Source: Candidatus Sphingobacterium stercoripullorum (lineage in GTDB: Bacteria; Bacteroidota; Bacteroidia; Sphingobacteriales; Sphingobacteriaceae). Taken from it: a stretch of DNA of 6,704 bases. The stretch covers positions 1 to 6,704 of the forward strand of contig DXEZ01000001.1 of NCBI GenBank assembly GCA_019114715.1, written 5' to 3'. Of this stretch, positions 1-5,161 are shown piece after piece. The position numbers were made by a program, and so were the translations under genes. The first letter of the stretch is position 1. Each line of letters begins with the position of its first letter. A model generated the notes under the pieces. That model did not search any database. It worked only from the letters and a program-made list of their open reading frames with translations, and had not been told where the DNA came from.

Positions 1-98
1 TACCGACCGGGTGGTGTTCCTGATTAACGCAAGGGAAAGATGCCTGTTCGGTTAAGTTCCATACACAGTTTGGTATCGGTCTAAAGATAATAATGTGA
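1..98 (+). CDS. 3' end of an upstream transfer gene, possibly traO, apparently frameshifted
   Basis: The frame starting at base 2 is open and ends at TAA 53-55 (last residues INARERCLFG). The +1 frame from base 51 continues as VKFHTQFGIGLKIIM with TGA at 96-98. That tail has the alternating pattern of a final outer-membrane beta strand, as expected for the C terminus of the TraO beta-barrel family, which lies a short way upstream of traQ in Bacteroides transfer operons. Removing one G of the GG at 50-51 joins the two frames as CLFVKFHTQFG. Either the gene really ends at 55, or there is a one-base insertion or sequencing error and it ends at 98. The traO identity is inferred from order and the tail pattern only, because the gene body lies outside the window. 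Confidence 0.35.
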
Positions 99-119
99 TA
101 AACTAACCTATTATATATA

Positions 120-551
120 ATGTATATGAGAAATGTAATTTATAAGATGCTAACAGGGTGCTACATGGTGGCTGCCTTGTTATTGGTGGGTGCGTGTAGT
201 GACAACGTGGATATACAGCAGTCTTACCCGTTCAGTATCGAAACGATGCCTGTTCCGAAGAAATTAAAGGTAGGTGAAACGGCAGAAATACGCTGCCAGC
301 TTCACCGGGACGGACGGTATGAGGAAACAAAATATTTCATCCGCTATTTCCAACCGGACGGGGCGGGAACGCTGAATATGTCCGATGGGACGGTTTTACT
401 ACCAAATGACCTGTATCCGCTTCCTGGTGAAACATTCCGGCTTTACTATACTTCTGCATCCACCGACCAACAAACGGTAGATGTGTATTTTCAGGATAGC
501 TTCGGACAGTTGGAACAACAAACTTTCAGTTTTAATAATGACAAGCCATAA
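120..551 (+). CDS. traQ: Conjugative transposon protein TraQ (DUF3872 family lipoprotein)
   Basis: 143 residues, a normal length for the DUF3872/TraQ family encoded at the end of the transfer operon of Bacteroides conjugative transposons. The N terminus is a lipoprotein signal: basic start, hydrophobic stretch around residues 15-23, then lipobox V-G-A-C with the lipidated Cys at about residue 26, followed by S-D-N. The mature protein should therefore be anchored in the envelope, presumably as an accessory part of the mating apparatus; its exact role is not known. The remainder is predicted beta-rich, with motifs such as VPKKLKVGETAEIRCQLHR and YYTSASTDQQTVDVYFQD typical of the family. ATG 120 is used; ATG 126 is an equally possible start and keeps the signal peptide. 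A strong terminator follows 24 bases after the stop, so this is the last gene of the tra operon here. Confidence 0.9.
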   Translation: MYMRNVIYKMLTGCYMVAALLLVGACSDNVDIQQSYPFSIETMPVPKKLKVGETAEIRCQLHRDGRYEETKYFIRYFQPDGAGTLNMSDGTVLLPNDLYPLPGETFRLYYTSASTDQQTVDVYFQDSFGQLEQQTFSFNNDKP

Positions 552-575
552 TCGTTGAAATATACATAAAGTACT

Positions 576-616
576 AACAGCTTTTTAAGGTATTCTCCTT
601 ATAAAGCTGTTTTTTT
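576..616 (+). terminator. Rho-independent terminator after traQ
   Basis: A 15-position stem (576-590 with 597-611) pairs at 14 of 15 positions around a six-base loop (TATTCT) and runs into seven T at 610-616. It closes the transfer operon and separates it from the AT-rich cargo gene downstream. Confidence 0.9.
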
Positions 617-648
617 ATATTTTGTATTCAATAAAACAAATTTGTATC

Positions 649-656
649 TATCTTTG
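649..656 (+). promoter_or_regulatory. Possible -7 promoter element for the 747-1928 gene
   Basis: TATCTTTG matches the Bacteroidetes -7 consensus TAnnTTTG. A TTTG at 621-624 could act as the -33 element but sits about four bases too far upstream. A second -7 match, TAATTTTG, lies at 708-715 without a -33 partner. The gap 617-746 is very AT-rich, so chance matches are likely. The gene follows a terminator and must have its own promoter somewhere here. I see nothing else in this gap. Confidence 0.35.
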
Positions 657-746
657 CAATTACATTCTAAGGTGTTCACAATTAATTATGCTAATTGAAA
701 TTATATCTAATTTTGTTAACTTTAATATGCTATATATACATAAATT

Positions 747-1928
747 ATGGGACAGGTAAAGAAATTATTAATGGATTTTGAGGAAAAGGTATCAATTATT
801 GATAACATATTAATGCTACTTTCTTCTGACAAATTTGAGGAAATTTGCGAACCTCAACTTATCAGTGATTTACATTTTATTAGAAATATGATTGGTGCAC
901 TTGATTCATCTTCAATGTCTACCATAAATCTTATTTCAAATGTCATTACTGATGATTTCTATATTATATATTCTGAACTGGAAAAAATGTCCGAAGATAT
1001 TGAATTTGAGGGCGGAATAATAGAAAATAGAGAAAAGCTGGCTTTAAAGAAAGTAATAAATAATTTATGGAATAAGGTAACAAGAATTAAAAAGCTTCTA
1101 CAAGACTACGCAATAAATAAAACTACAGTATATAATTCTGAAGATTATTATAAAAATCAAATATCAGAAATTCAAAGACAAAAAGAAGAACTGGAAAAAG
1201 CACTGAATAAGATTCAACATGAAAAAAGAAATATTCAAGGGAAAAGCCAAGCAGAAAGAGAGTTGCAGGAAAAAAAGATACAGGAAAAGGAGATTCAATT
1301 ACAAATAGCAAATAAACAAATACATAATTATAAGATAGAGTTAGAAGAGAAGAAGAAGCAAGAAAATGCAATTGAAGAATGGAATACAAAGATTAAAGCA
1401 ACATTTGGTGAATTAAAAAAATACCTCCAACCAATAAAGAATGAGCACACCCGTTTAAAATATTTATTTTTTGCGTATATGATATTAACAGGGATAGTAA
1501 TTGCTTTTATTGTTATTTTAGAATTTGTTATTTGTACTAAATTTTATAATACTGAATCATTCCCTGAATGGAAAAATTATTTGGTATTAATATTTCCTAT
1601 TCCTGTTACTGGAGCTTTATTGTGGGCGTTCATATCTCAATTGAATCGGGCGCAACGGCAATTAGTTGTTTTGGCAAAACATATACATGAAATAGAGTAT
1701 GTTGAAGGATTATTATTGTCATTAAATTCATTATCTATTGATATAGATGATTCTATGAAAAGAGTTAATTCTGCAATAGACAGATTACTTGATAATCATT
1801 TATCTTCGGGAGAAAATCATAGTAAATACGATGAAGAGTCTATTGTTAAAGAAGAAAAAAAAGATATGATACCTACTGATGTAATTTTAAAACTACTAAA
1901 GGAGATTAAAGGTCTAACATCATCATAA
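747..1928 (+). CDS. Coiled-coil protein with two transmembrane segments, cargo gene of unknown function
   Basis: 393 residues; I do not recognise the family. From the N terminus: a mostly helical region with no clear motif (1-130); a long, highly charged coiled coil (about 132-225, rich in E, K and Q, with QIEQ-like heptad spacing); a first membrane segment at about 238-264; a short loop; a second membrane segment at about 277-297; then a helical C-terminal part (300-350) and a charged tail ending near DVILKLLKEIKGLTSS. Both the coiled coil and the tail should lie on the same, probably cytoplasmic, side. The gene is far more AT-rich than the transfer genes and the ardA operon around it, stands alone between a terminator and a convergent operon, and is therefore probably a later acquisition. 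Its architecture (sensor-like coiled coil plus membrane hairpin) would fit a membrane-acting defence or abortive-infection factor, but that is speculation; no catalytic motif is visible. Confidence 0.8.
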   Translation: MGQVKKLLMDFEEKVSIIDNILMLLSSDKFEEICEPQLISDLHFIRNMIGALDSSSMSTINLISNVITDDFYIIYSELEKMSEDIEFEGGIIENREKLALKKVINNLWNKVTRIKKLLQDYAINKTTVYNSEDYYKNQISEIQRQKEELEKALNKIQHEKRNIQGKSQAERELQEKKIQEKEIQLQIANKQIHNYKIELEEKKKQENAIEEWNTKIKATFGELKKYLQPIKNEHTRLKYLFFAYMILTGIVIAFIVILEFVICTKFYNTESFPEWKNYLVLIFPIPVTGALLWAFISQLNRAQRQLVVLAKHIHEIEYVEGLLLSLNSLSIDIDDSMKRVNSAIDRLLDNHLSSGENHSKYDEESIVKEEKKDMIPTDVILKLLKEIKGLTSS

Positions 1929-1956
1929 CAACTACTTTACTATCTCTCTATACCCT

Positions 1957-1981
1957 CGCGACTTACTGAAAGTAAGTCGCG
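1957..1981. other. GC-rich perfect hairpin between convergent genes
   Basis: CGCGACTTAC (1957-1966) and GTAAGTCGCG (1972-1981) form a perfect 10-bp stem with loop TGAAA. Weaker pairing continues outward between CC at 1953-1954 and GG at 1984-1985. It lies 29 bases after the stop of the AT-rich gene and 46 bases from the end of the convergent operon. No T-run follows on either strand, so it is not a classical intrinsic terminator. It may still stop or stabilise both convergent transcripts, or mark the edge of an insertion. Confidence 0.6.
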
Positions 1982-2026
1982 GAGGCAAATCTGCCGTCGT
2001 TCTTCATTTACAGGTTACAATGTTCT

Positions 2027-2486
2027 TTATGGGTGTATTATGTTCCAGCCATTCTTTTCACATTCCATATTATATTCACTCGTTATAACTGCCTTGTCTA
2101 TGTCTATGGGGGTGAAACGGGTGCTTTCGTAGCTATCTATCCAGCCTTTCAGAGAACAGACACCCCATGTTTTCACATCCTCAAAAATACCGTCCAGTAT
2201 GCCTATAGGGTCGCCGAAAATAACTATCATTGCATCGAATGTCGTTTTGTCGGGCAACAGTTCCAAATATTTCAAAGACCCGAAACCGTCTGCCTTACGT
2301 CCGAAAGACCAGTCATAGGAATAAAGTTCATCCCCCCCATTGGTGCGGCGTGTCGAAACGTACTTTCACCTGCACAGAATGTTCATTTTCTTCTACGGCT
2401 TCAATGATACCCGTTACCAGTAATCCCGTAAATATGCACTTGCAACGTCTGCCGATAATCCTTTTATTTACTTCTGTCGTTTTCAT
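2027..2486 (-). pseudogene. Conserved element-borne hypothetical gene, frameshifted at a run of seven G
   Basis: Starting at ATG 2486 the frame reads MKTTEVNKRIIGRRCKC and runs to HQWGG, where it stops at TGA 2330-2328. The next frame continues at once with DELYSYDWSFGRKADGFGSL and stays open to TAA 2029-2027 (ends NGWNIIHP). The junction is seven C on the + strand (2332-2338). With six, the reading is TGG GGG GAT GAA and gives one protein of 152 residues. The N-terminal part (GRRCKCIFTGLLVTGIIEAV, then VQVKVRFD) looks like a small beta-rich domain; the C-terminal part has an FEDVKTWGVCSLKGW stretch. I do not know its function. It is the last gene of the ardA operon, 19 bases after the DUF3873 gene. 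Either a true frameshift, a homopolymer sequencing error, or slippage that makes expression variable. Confidence 0.7.
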
Positions 2487-2505
2487 AAATATACTTTTTA
2501 AATTG

Positions 2506-2721
2506 TTATTGTACCTTTTCTTTTTTCGCCATCCATTCGTCCCGCCGTTTGCGGCACTCGTCAAGTGTTTGGGCAAGGGTGCTGAACAGTTCGCCGTCTG
2601 TATGGCGGTAATCATATTGATAATCGATTTGTCCCCTAAATGCGCCTAAACAGCATTTTACATATTTTTCCTCTCCCGGTGTTTGGGTAATGCTTACCCC
2701 GTTTTTGTTTAAAGTTTCCAT
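2506..2721 (-). CDS. DUF3873 family small protein
   Basis: 71 residues. The pattern NGVSITQTPGEEKY, then YQYDYRHTDGELFST and TLDECRKRRDEW, is that of the DUF3873 family, found almost only on Bacteroidales conjugative elements. The product is soluble, with no signal peptide and a basic, helical C terminus; its function is unknown. It lies 24 bases after the small membrane protein gene and 19 bases before the frameshifted gene, so it is cotranscribed with ardA. The start at ATG 2721 is supported by an AT-rich leader (AATTTAAAA on the + strand at 2730-2738) placed eight bases upstream, as for four other genes here. Confidence 0.85.
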   Translation of the reverse strand: METLNKNGVSITQTPGEEKYVKCCLGAFRGQIDYQYDYRHTDGELFSTLAQTLDECRKRRDEWMAKKEKVQ

Positions 2722-2745
2722 ATTGCTATAATTTAAAATGAGTTA

Positions 2746-2958
2746 TCAGATAATCAGAAGTGAGAGCAGCACAATGAAAATAAATGCCATAAAAAACAGG
2801 TAAACGGCGGAGATAAACAACCGGAGAACGAACCGGAGAATAAAAAAGCCTATGATTAGGGCTATCCACATTCCGGCGGTGCTGGTGGCTGCCTGATAGA
2901 TGATAAAAGCAAGTATAAACCATCGTAAAAAAGTCGTTATCTTATTATATACTTTCAT
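2746..2958 (-). CDS. Small integral membrane protein of the ardA operon
   Basis: 70 residues, almost entirely hydrophobic, with two or three membrane segments (about 10-24, 28-45 and 50-70), separated by short stretches carrying single Arg residues (LRFVLRLF at 41-48). No enzymatic motif is visible and no family can be named. It lies 43 bases downstream of ardA and 24 bases upstream of the DUF3873 gene. ATG 2958 is the only start that keeps the basic N terminus MKVYNK. An overlapping ORF in another frame (2726-2923) is rejected as its shadow. Function unknown. Confidence 0.7.
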   Translation of the reverse strand: MKVYNKITTFLRWFILAFIIYQAATSTAGMWIALIIGFFILRFVLRLFISAVYLFFMAFIFIVLLSLLII

Positions 2959-2974
2959 TGTCTTGGTGTGTTGT

Positions 2975-2992
2975 GGGTGGATTGCTCCACCC
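2975..2992. other. Stem-loop between ardA and the small membrane protein gene
   Basis: GGGTGGA (2975-2981) pairs perfectly with TCCACCC (2986-2992) around a four-base loop. There is no T-run. It lies in the 43-base gap after the ardA stop and could attenuate or protect the operon mRNA, giving ardA a different level from the genes behind it. Confidence 0.5.
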
Positions 2993-3001
2993 GGTTAGTA
3001 A

Positions 3002-3535
3002 TCAGGCGCAACGGAAAACAAAGCCGTTATCCATCCAGTAATCAGTCATAAACAGGTCACGGGCAAAAGCCGAATAATCAAAATAGGTCTTTGCGAACTC
3101 CGGCAGGTAGTAACATTCCTCTACGATTTCATAGGCGTAATCTTCCTCGTCTTTATACTCTCCCTGATATTCGTCCTCAAAAGAAGAAATAAGGTCGTCC
3201 GCATCTTCTTCGCTTATATCGCTGTTGTGGTGGTCGCACCATACGAAAAACGCTTCCTGCTCGGTTTCGCTTAGTTTCTCGATGGCATCCCGAAGCTCAA
3301 AGAACTTATCGGAAAGCCAACTTTCGGAAATCAGGGCTTCCGGGATATTCTCGTAATCCTGAAACATAAATTCCGGGTCTTGGTCGTCCTTGTGCAGTTC
3401 CCGGCACGCTTCCATAAATTCGTCCTTGTCCGAATAATCGGAAAGGTCTAACCACTTGCCGAAAAGTGAACCACTGTTATACTTGTTGTAAGTACCTACA
3501 TAAACTCTTGCTTCTGATAATGTTACTGTTTCCAT
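3002..3535 (-). CDS. ardA: Anti-restriction protein ArdA
   Basis: 177 residues, close to the usual 165-180 for ArdA. The signature is clear: RVYVGTYNKYNSGSLFGKWL at residues 10-29, then LSDYSDKDEFMEACRELH, DPEFMFQDYENIP at 53-65 and ISESWLS at 69-75. The protein is strongly acidic, with D/E clusters at 108-142, as needed for the known mechanism: ArdA dimers mimic bent B-form DNA and occupy the DNA-binding site of type I restriction-modification enzymes. Expressed early after conjugation, it protects the incoming element in a new host. It heads a four-gene operon on the - strand. The start ATG 3535 has the AT leader (AATTTTAA at 3544-3551) eight bases upstream. The 298-base gap before it contains a large structured element (3594-3745), a plausible control site for this gene. 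Confidence 0.95.
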   Translation of the reverse strand: METVTLSEARVYVGTYNKYNSGSLFGKWLDLSDYSDKDEFMEACRELHKDDQDPEFMFQDYENIPEALISESWLSDKFFELRDAIEKLSETEQEAFFVWCDHHNSDISEEDADDLISSFEDEYQGEYKDEEDYAYEIVEECYYLPEFAKTYFDYSAFARDLFMTDYWMDNGFVFRCA

Positions 3536-3593
3536 GACTTTTGAATTTTAATCGTTTACATCGCTTGTCGCCCACCACATAAATTTTTCCTTT

Positions 3594-3745
3594 AACTGAA
3601 TGGGAACATTGTCTTTTCAAAGGTTCGGGAATGGTACAGGGCAAATTATTATTTATGAAATACTACCCGCAGGTGTGGAGATTTCTAAAAAATAATTTGA
3701 ACAGTAACAGGCACGGATATACCTTTGACAATGTTCCAATCAGTT
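3594..3745. promoter_or_regulatory. Structured non-coding element, copy 1, upstream of ardA
   Basis: A long imperfect hairpin. Outer stem: AACTGA 3594-3599 with TCAGTT 3740-3745, GAACATTGTC 3604-3613 with GACAATGTTC 3727-3736 (perfect), and AAAGG 3619-3623 with CCTTT 3722-3726, with small bulges between. After an internal loop there is an inner stem, 3642-3655 with 3686-3699 (13 of 14 paired), then GAAAT 3657-3661 with ATTTC 3681-3685. The apical loop carries ACCCGCAGGTGTGGAG (3665-3680). The 3' side of the internal loop has AACAGGCACGGAT (3706-3718). Both motifs recur in copy 2 at 4334-4446. The right arm contains TTTGACA (3724-3730), a -33/-35-like sequence. It could be a single-strand DNA promoter, a non-coding RNA, or a leader control structure; which one cannot be decided from sequence alone. 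Confidence 0.75.
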
Positions 3746-3783
3746 TTAGGGAAAATTTTTCTCTTGTTTAAGAGGATAGAAAC

Positions 3784-3804
3784 AAAAGCCATCAGGCTTT
3801 TTGT
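3784..3804 (+). terminator. Small terminator-like hairpin, + strand (or both)
   Basis: AAAAGCC 3784-3790 pairs with GGCTTTT 3795-3801 around ATCA, followed on the + strand by the end of a five-T run. It could end a + strand transcript of the 3594-3745 element, or act as a second stop for the radC-like gene on the - strand, 20-50 bases beyond that gene's own terminator. Confidence 0.5.
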
Positions 3805-3822
3805 ATTGGGTAATGAGAGAGT

Positions 3823-3845
3823 AAAAAAAGGGCTTAGATAAGCCC
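3823..3845 (-). terminator. Rho-independent terminator overlapping the end of the radC-like gene
   Basis: On the - strand, GGGCTTA (3845-3839) and TAAGCCC (3836-3830) pair around two bases and run into seven T (3829-3823). The right side of the stem begins with the TAA stop codon itself, so the terminator overlaps the last codons of the gene. Confidence 0.85.
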
Positions 3846-4286
3846 CTCGTCTGTAAAACTGTAATAGCTTTCTTCTGTCAGGATGATATGGTCTAACAGG
3901 TGTAAATCCAAGACCTTGCAGGCTTCTTTTATTTTTGAGGTGATTTGCTTGTCCGGTTCGCTCGGACGTAGATTGCCCGATGGGTGGTTATGTGAGAGGA
4001 TGATGCCCGAAGCATGGACTTTTAAGGCGGTTTGCAGGATGATTTTCACGTCCATTACAGTTTCAGCCATGCCGCCTTTAGAGATAAGGGAAACGCCTAA
4101 AGCCTTGTTTGCCCGATTGAGGAACATTACATAACTTTCTTCGTGGTGTTCCATACATTCCGCATAGAACGGTTTCAGATAAGAATAGGACGTTTCAGAT
4201 GAGAGTATTTTCACTCTTTCGGATGCTTTTACATTGTCTTTATAAGAGATAGTGATTTCCGGCATGGTAAATTCTGTTGTTTTCAT
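3834..4286 (-). CDS. RadC-like JAB/MPN-domain protein
   Basis: 150 residues, equal to the RadC JAB domain alone; the N-terminal helix-hairpin-helix part of chromosomal RadC is absent. The JAMM metal motif is complete: HNHPSG at 99-104, PS at 108-109 and Asp112 (H-x-H-P-x6-S-x-x-D), with a likely catalytic Glu at 49 or 50 (EESYVMFLN). The end, LLDHIILTEESYYSFTDEG, is also typical. Short RadC-like proteins of this kind are common on Bacteroidetes and proteobacterial mobile elements. The fold is that of zinc peptidases, but the substrate is unknown, and a role in DNA repair is doubtful. It is monocistronic: an ORF6N gene terminator lies upstream and its own terminator overlaps the stop. The start ATG 4286 has the AT leader 4295-4310 eight bases away. 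A second copy of the structured element precedes it. Confidence 0.92.
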   Translation of the reverse strand: MKTTEFTMPEITISYKDNVKASERVKILSSETSYSYLKPFYAECMEHHEESYVMFLNRANKALGVSLISKGGMAETVMDVKIILQTALKVHASGIILSHNHPSGNLRPSEPDKQITSKIKEACKVLDLHLLDHIILTEESYYSFTDEGLI

Positions 4287-4294
4287 AACGCTTG

Positions 4295-4310
4295 AATTTT
4301 AAATTAAACA
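4295..4310 (-). promoter_or_regulatory. AT-rich translation leader, radC-like gene (copy of 5060-5075)
   Basis: TGTTTAATTTAAAATT on the - strand ends eight bases before the ATG. The identical 16 bases stand at the same distance before the ORF6N gene (5060-5075). Shorter versions (TTAAAATT or TTTTAAATT) stand at the same distance before ardA, the DUF3873 gene and, less exactly, the frameshifted gene. No Shine-Dalgarno sequence is present, as usual in Bacteroidetes, so this may be the ribosome loading site. Confidence 0.55.
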
Positions 4311-4333
4311 ATAAGAAATTTTGCCGGACACCC

Positions 4334-4446
4334 ACAGTTTGGCGGGGACTTCAACCTAATCTTTTCAAAAAATACGACCCGTAGGTGTGGAGATTTTTTA
4401 GAAAACCGGAACGGCTCGGATTTGGTACTTGTCCCCACCGGGCTGT
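4334..4446. promoter_or_regulatory. Structured non-coding element, copy 2, upstream of the radC-like gene
   Basis: Outer stem 4334-4349 with 4431-4446: 16 positions with 12 Watson-Crick pairs, three T-G wobbles (4338-4340 with 4440-4442) and one C-A mismatch. The wobbles pair only if the + strand is folded. A short ACC/GGT helix (4354-4356 with 4424-4426) follows. The inner stem TTTTC 4362-4366 with GAAAA 4401-4405 and AAAAAAT 4367-4373 with ATTTTTT 4393-4399 has one bulged A. The apical loop ACCCGTAGGTGTGGAG (4377-4392) differs from copy 1 at one base; the wider 26-base block 4371-4396 differs at two. AACGGCTCGGAT (4410-4421) matches the internal-loop motif of copy 1. The gene start is 48 bases from the hairpin foot, close to the 59 bases seen for ardA. 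Confidence 0.75.
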
Positions 4447-4492
4447 AACTTTGCTAAAATTTGTGATTGAGATACATTACTTTAGGGAACTG

Positions 4493-4521
4493 AAAAAGGG
4501 GTATCACTGGTGACACCCCTT
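4493..4521 (-). terminator. Rho-independent terminator after the ORF6N gene
   Basis: On the - strand AAGGGGTGTCAC (4521-4510) pairs with GTGATACCCCTT (4507-4496) over 12 positions, including one G-T pair, and leads into a five-T run. It lies 23 bases after the stop codon of the ORF6N gene, so the radC-like gene beyond must be transcribed from its own signal. Confidence 0.85.
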
Positions 4522-4544
4522 AGACAACCGAATACCTTAAACAG

Positions 4545-5051
4545 TTATTCGTCATAGGTTCTATATCCTATCGGTTTGCGTGGCTTCGGTTCGGGTTTGC
4601 TTAATAACTGGGTCAATGCTTGGTACACCTCGCTGAATTGTGCATCCGTACTCTGTTCCAGTTCTTCGATGCGTTTAAGAAGTTCCTCGTAACCGATTGA
4701 CATTTGCCGCATGAGGACAAACGCACGCATGATAGAGATATTCACATCTATGGCGGTCTGACTGCGTAATACACTACTAAGCATGGCAACCCCCTGCTCG
4801 GTAAAACAATCGGGAAGTACATAACTGTGTTTCAGGCTCTCCGGCAACTGGTCACAATTTGTGACCAGTTCGTGCCATTCCTCTTTCGTCATGGTAAAAC
4901 GGAAATCCGATGGGAAGCGTTTTTCATTACGTTTCACGGCTTGTTTCAAAACTTTAGTCTGCACACCATAGAGTTCTGCCAAATGAAAATCAAGCATTAC
5001 ACGGCAACCCCTGATTTCAAAAATCTTGTTTTGGATGATTTGTAAGTCCAT
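4545..5051 (-). CDS. ORF6N domain protein
   Basis: 168 residues. The N-terminal ORF6N domain spans about residues 6-95: VMLDFHLAELYGVQTKVLKQ, then AVKRNEKRFPSDFRFTMTKEEW, and CFTEQGVAMLSSVLRS. It is followed by AIDVNISIMRAFVLMRQM, a helical segment (120-150) and a Pro/Lys-rich tail (KPEPKPRKP). ORF6N is a DNA-binding-associated domain, related to KilA-N and BRO proteins, that is frequent on phages and conjugative elements. Its exact role is not known; regulation of element genes is a reasonable guess. It stands alone between the integrase hairpin and its own terminator. Start ATG 5051 carries the AT leader 5060-5075 eight bases upstream. Confidence 0.9.
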   Translation of the reverse strand: MDLQIIQNKIFEIRGCRVMLDFHLAELYGVQTKVLKQAVKRNEKRFPSDFRFTMTKEEWHELVTNCDQLPESLKHSYVLPDCFTEQGVAMLSSVLRSQTAIDVNISIMRAFVLMRQMSIGYEELLKRIEELEQSTDAQFSEVYQALTQLLSKPEPKPRKPIGYRTYDE

Positions 5052-5059
5052 AATTCTAT

Positions 5060-5075
5060 AATTTTAAATTAAACA
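5060..5075 (-). promoter_or_regulatory. AT-rich translation leader, ORF6N gene
   Basis: The 16 bases are identical to those before the radC-like gene (4295-4310) and have the same eight-base spacing to the ATG. The sequence beyond them (AATTATAG-A-TATG) also resembles the DUF3873 leader. Confidence 0.5.
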
Positions 5076-5122
5076 TGGTTTCTGTATTTTCAAACTGTCC
5101 GGATGGAGTTATATAAGGATAG

Positions 5123-5150
5123 AGAACCTGCCGCTTTTGCAGCAAGTTCT
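5123..5150 (-). terminator. Stem-loop after the integrase gene, probable weak terminator
   Basis: On the - strand a 12-bp stem (5150-5139 with 5134-5123) closes a four-A loop; two pairs are G-T wobbles that form only in the - strand RNA, which suggests a structure of the integrase transcript. It begins 12 bases after the integrase stop. The tract behind it is CTATCCTTATATAA rather than a clean T-run. Confidence 0.55.
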
Positions 5151-5161
5151 TATTAGGATGT

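Noticed and set aside
1123..1389. 88-codon ORF on the - strand inside the coiled-coil gene
   Set aside because: It is antisense to an A/G-rich coiled-coil region, which automatically gives a long F/L/S-rich open frame; it has no start context or neighbours.
2033..2649. Two + strand ORFs across the frameshifted gene and the DUF3873 gene
   Set aside because: They are antisense shadows. The - strand frames show a family match (DUF3873), leader motifs and operon spacing.
2726..2923. 65-codon - strand ORF overlapping the small membrane protein gene
   Set aside because: It overlaps in another frame, is rich in H and R without a pattern, and lacks operon-like spacing.
3834..4286. Calling the JAB-domain protein a true RadC DNA repair protein
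   Set aside because: Only the JAB domain is present, the context is a mobile element, and a repair role for RadC is itself not established.
3594..4446. The paired structured elements as retron msr/msd, a DGR template or CRISPR repeats
   Set aside because: No reverse transcriptase or cas gene is in the window, there are only two copies, and the shared parts are loops, not repeat-spacer units. I also saw no match to the ribozyme consensus sequences I know.
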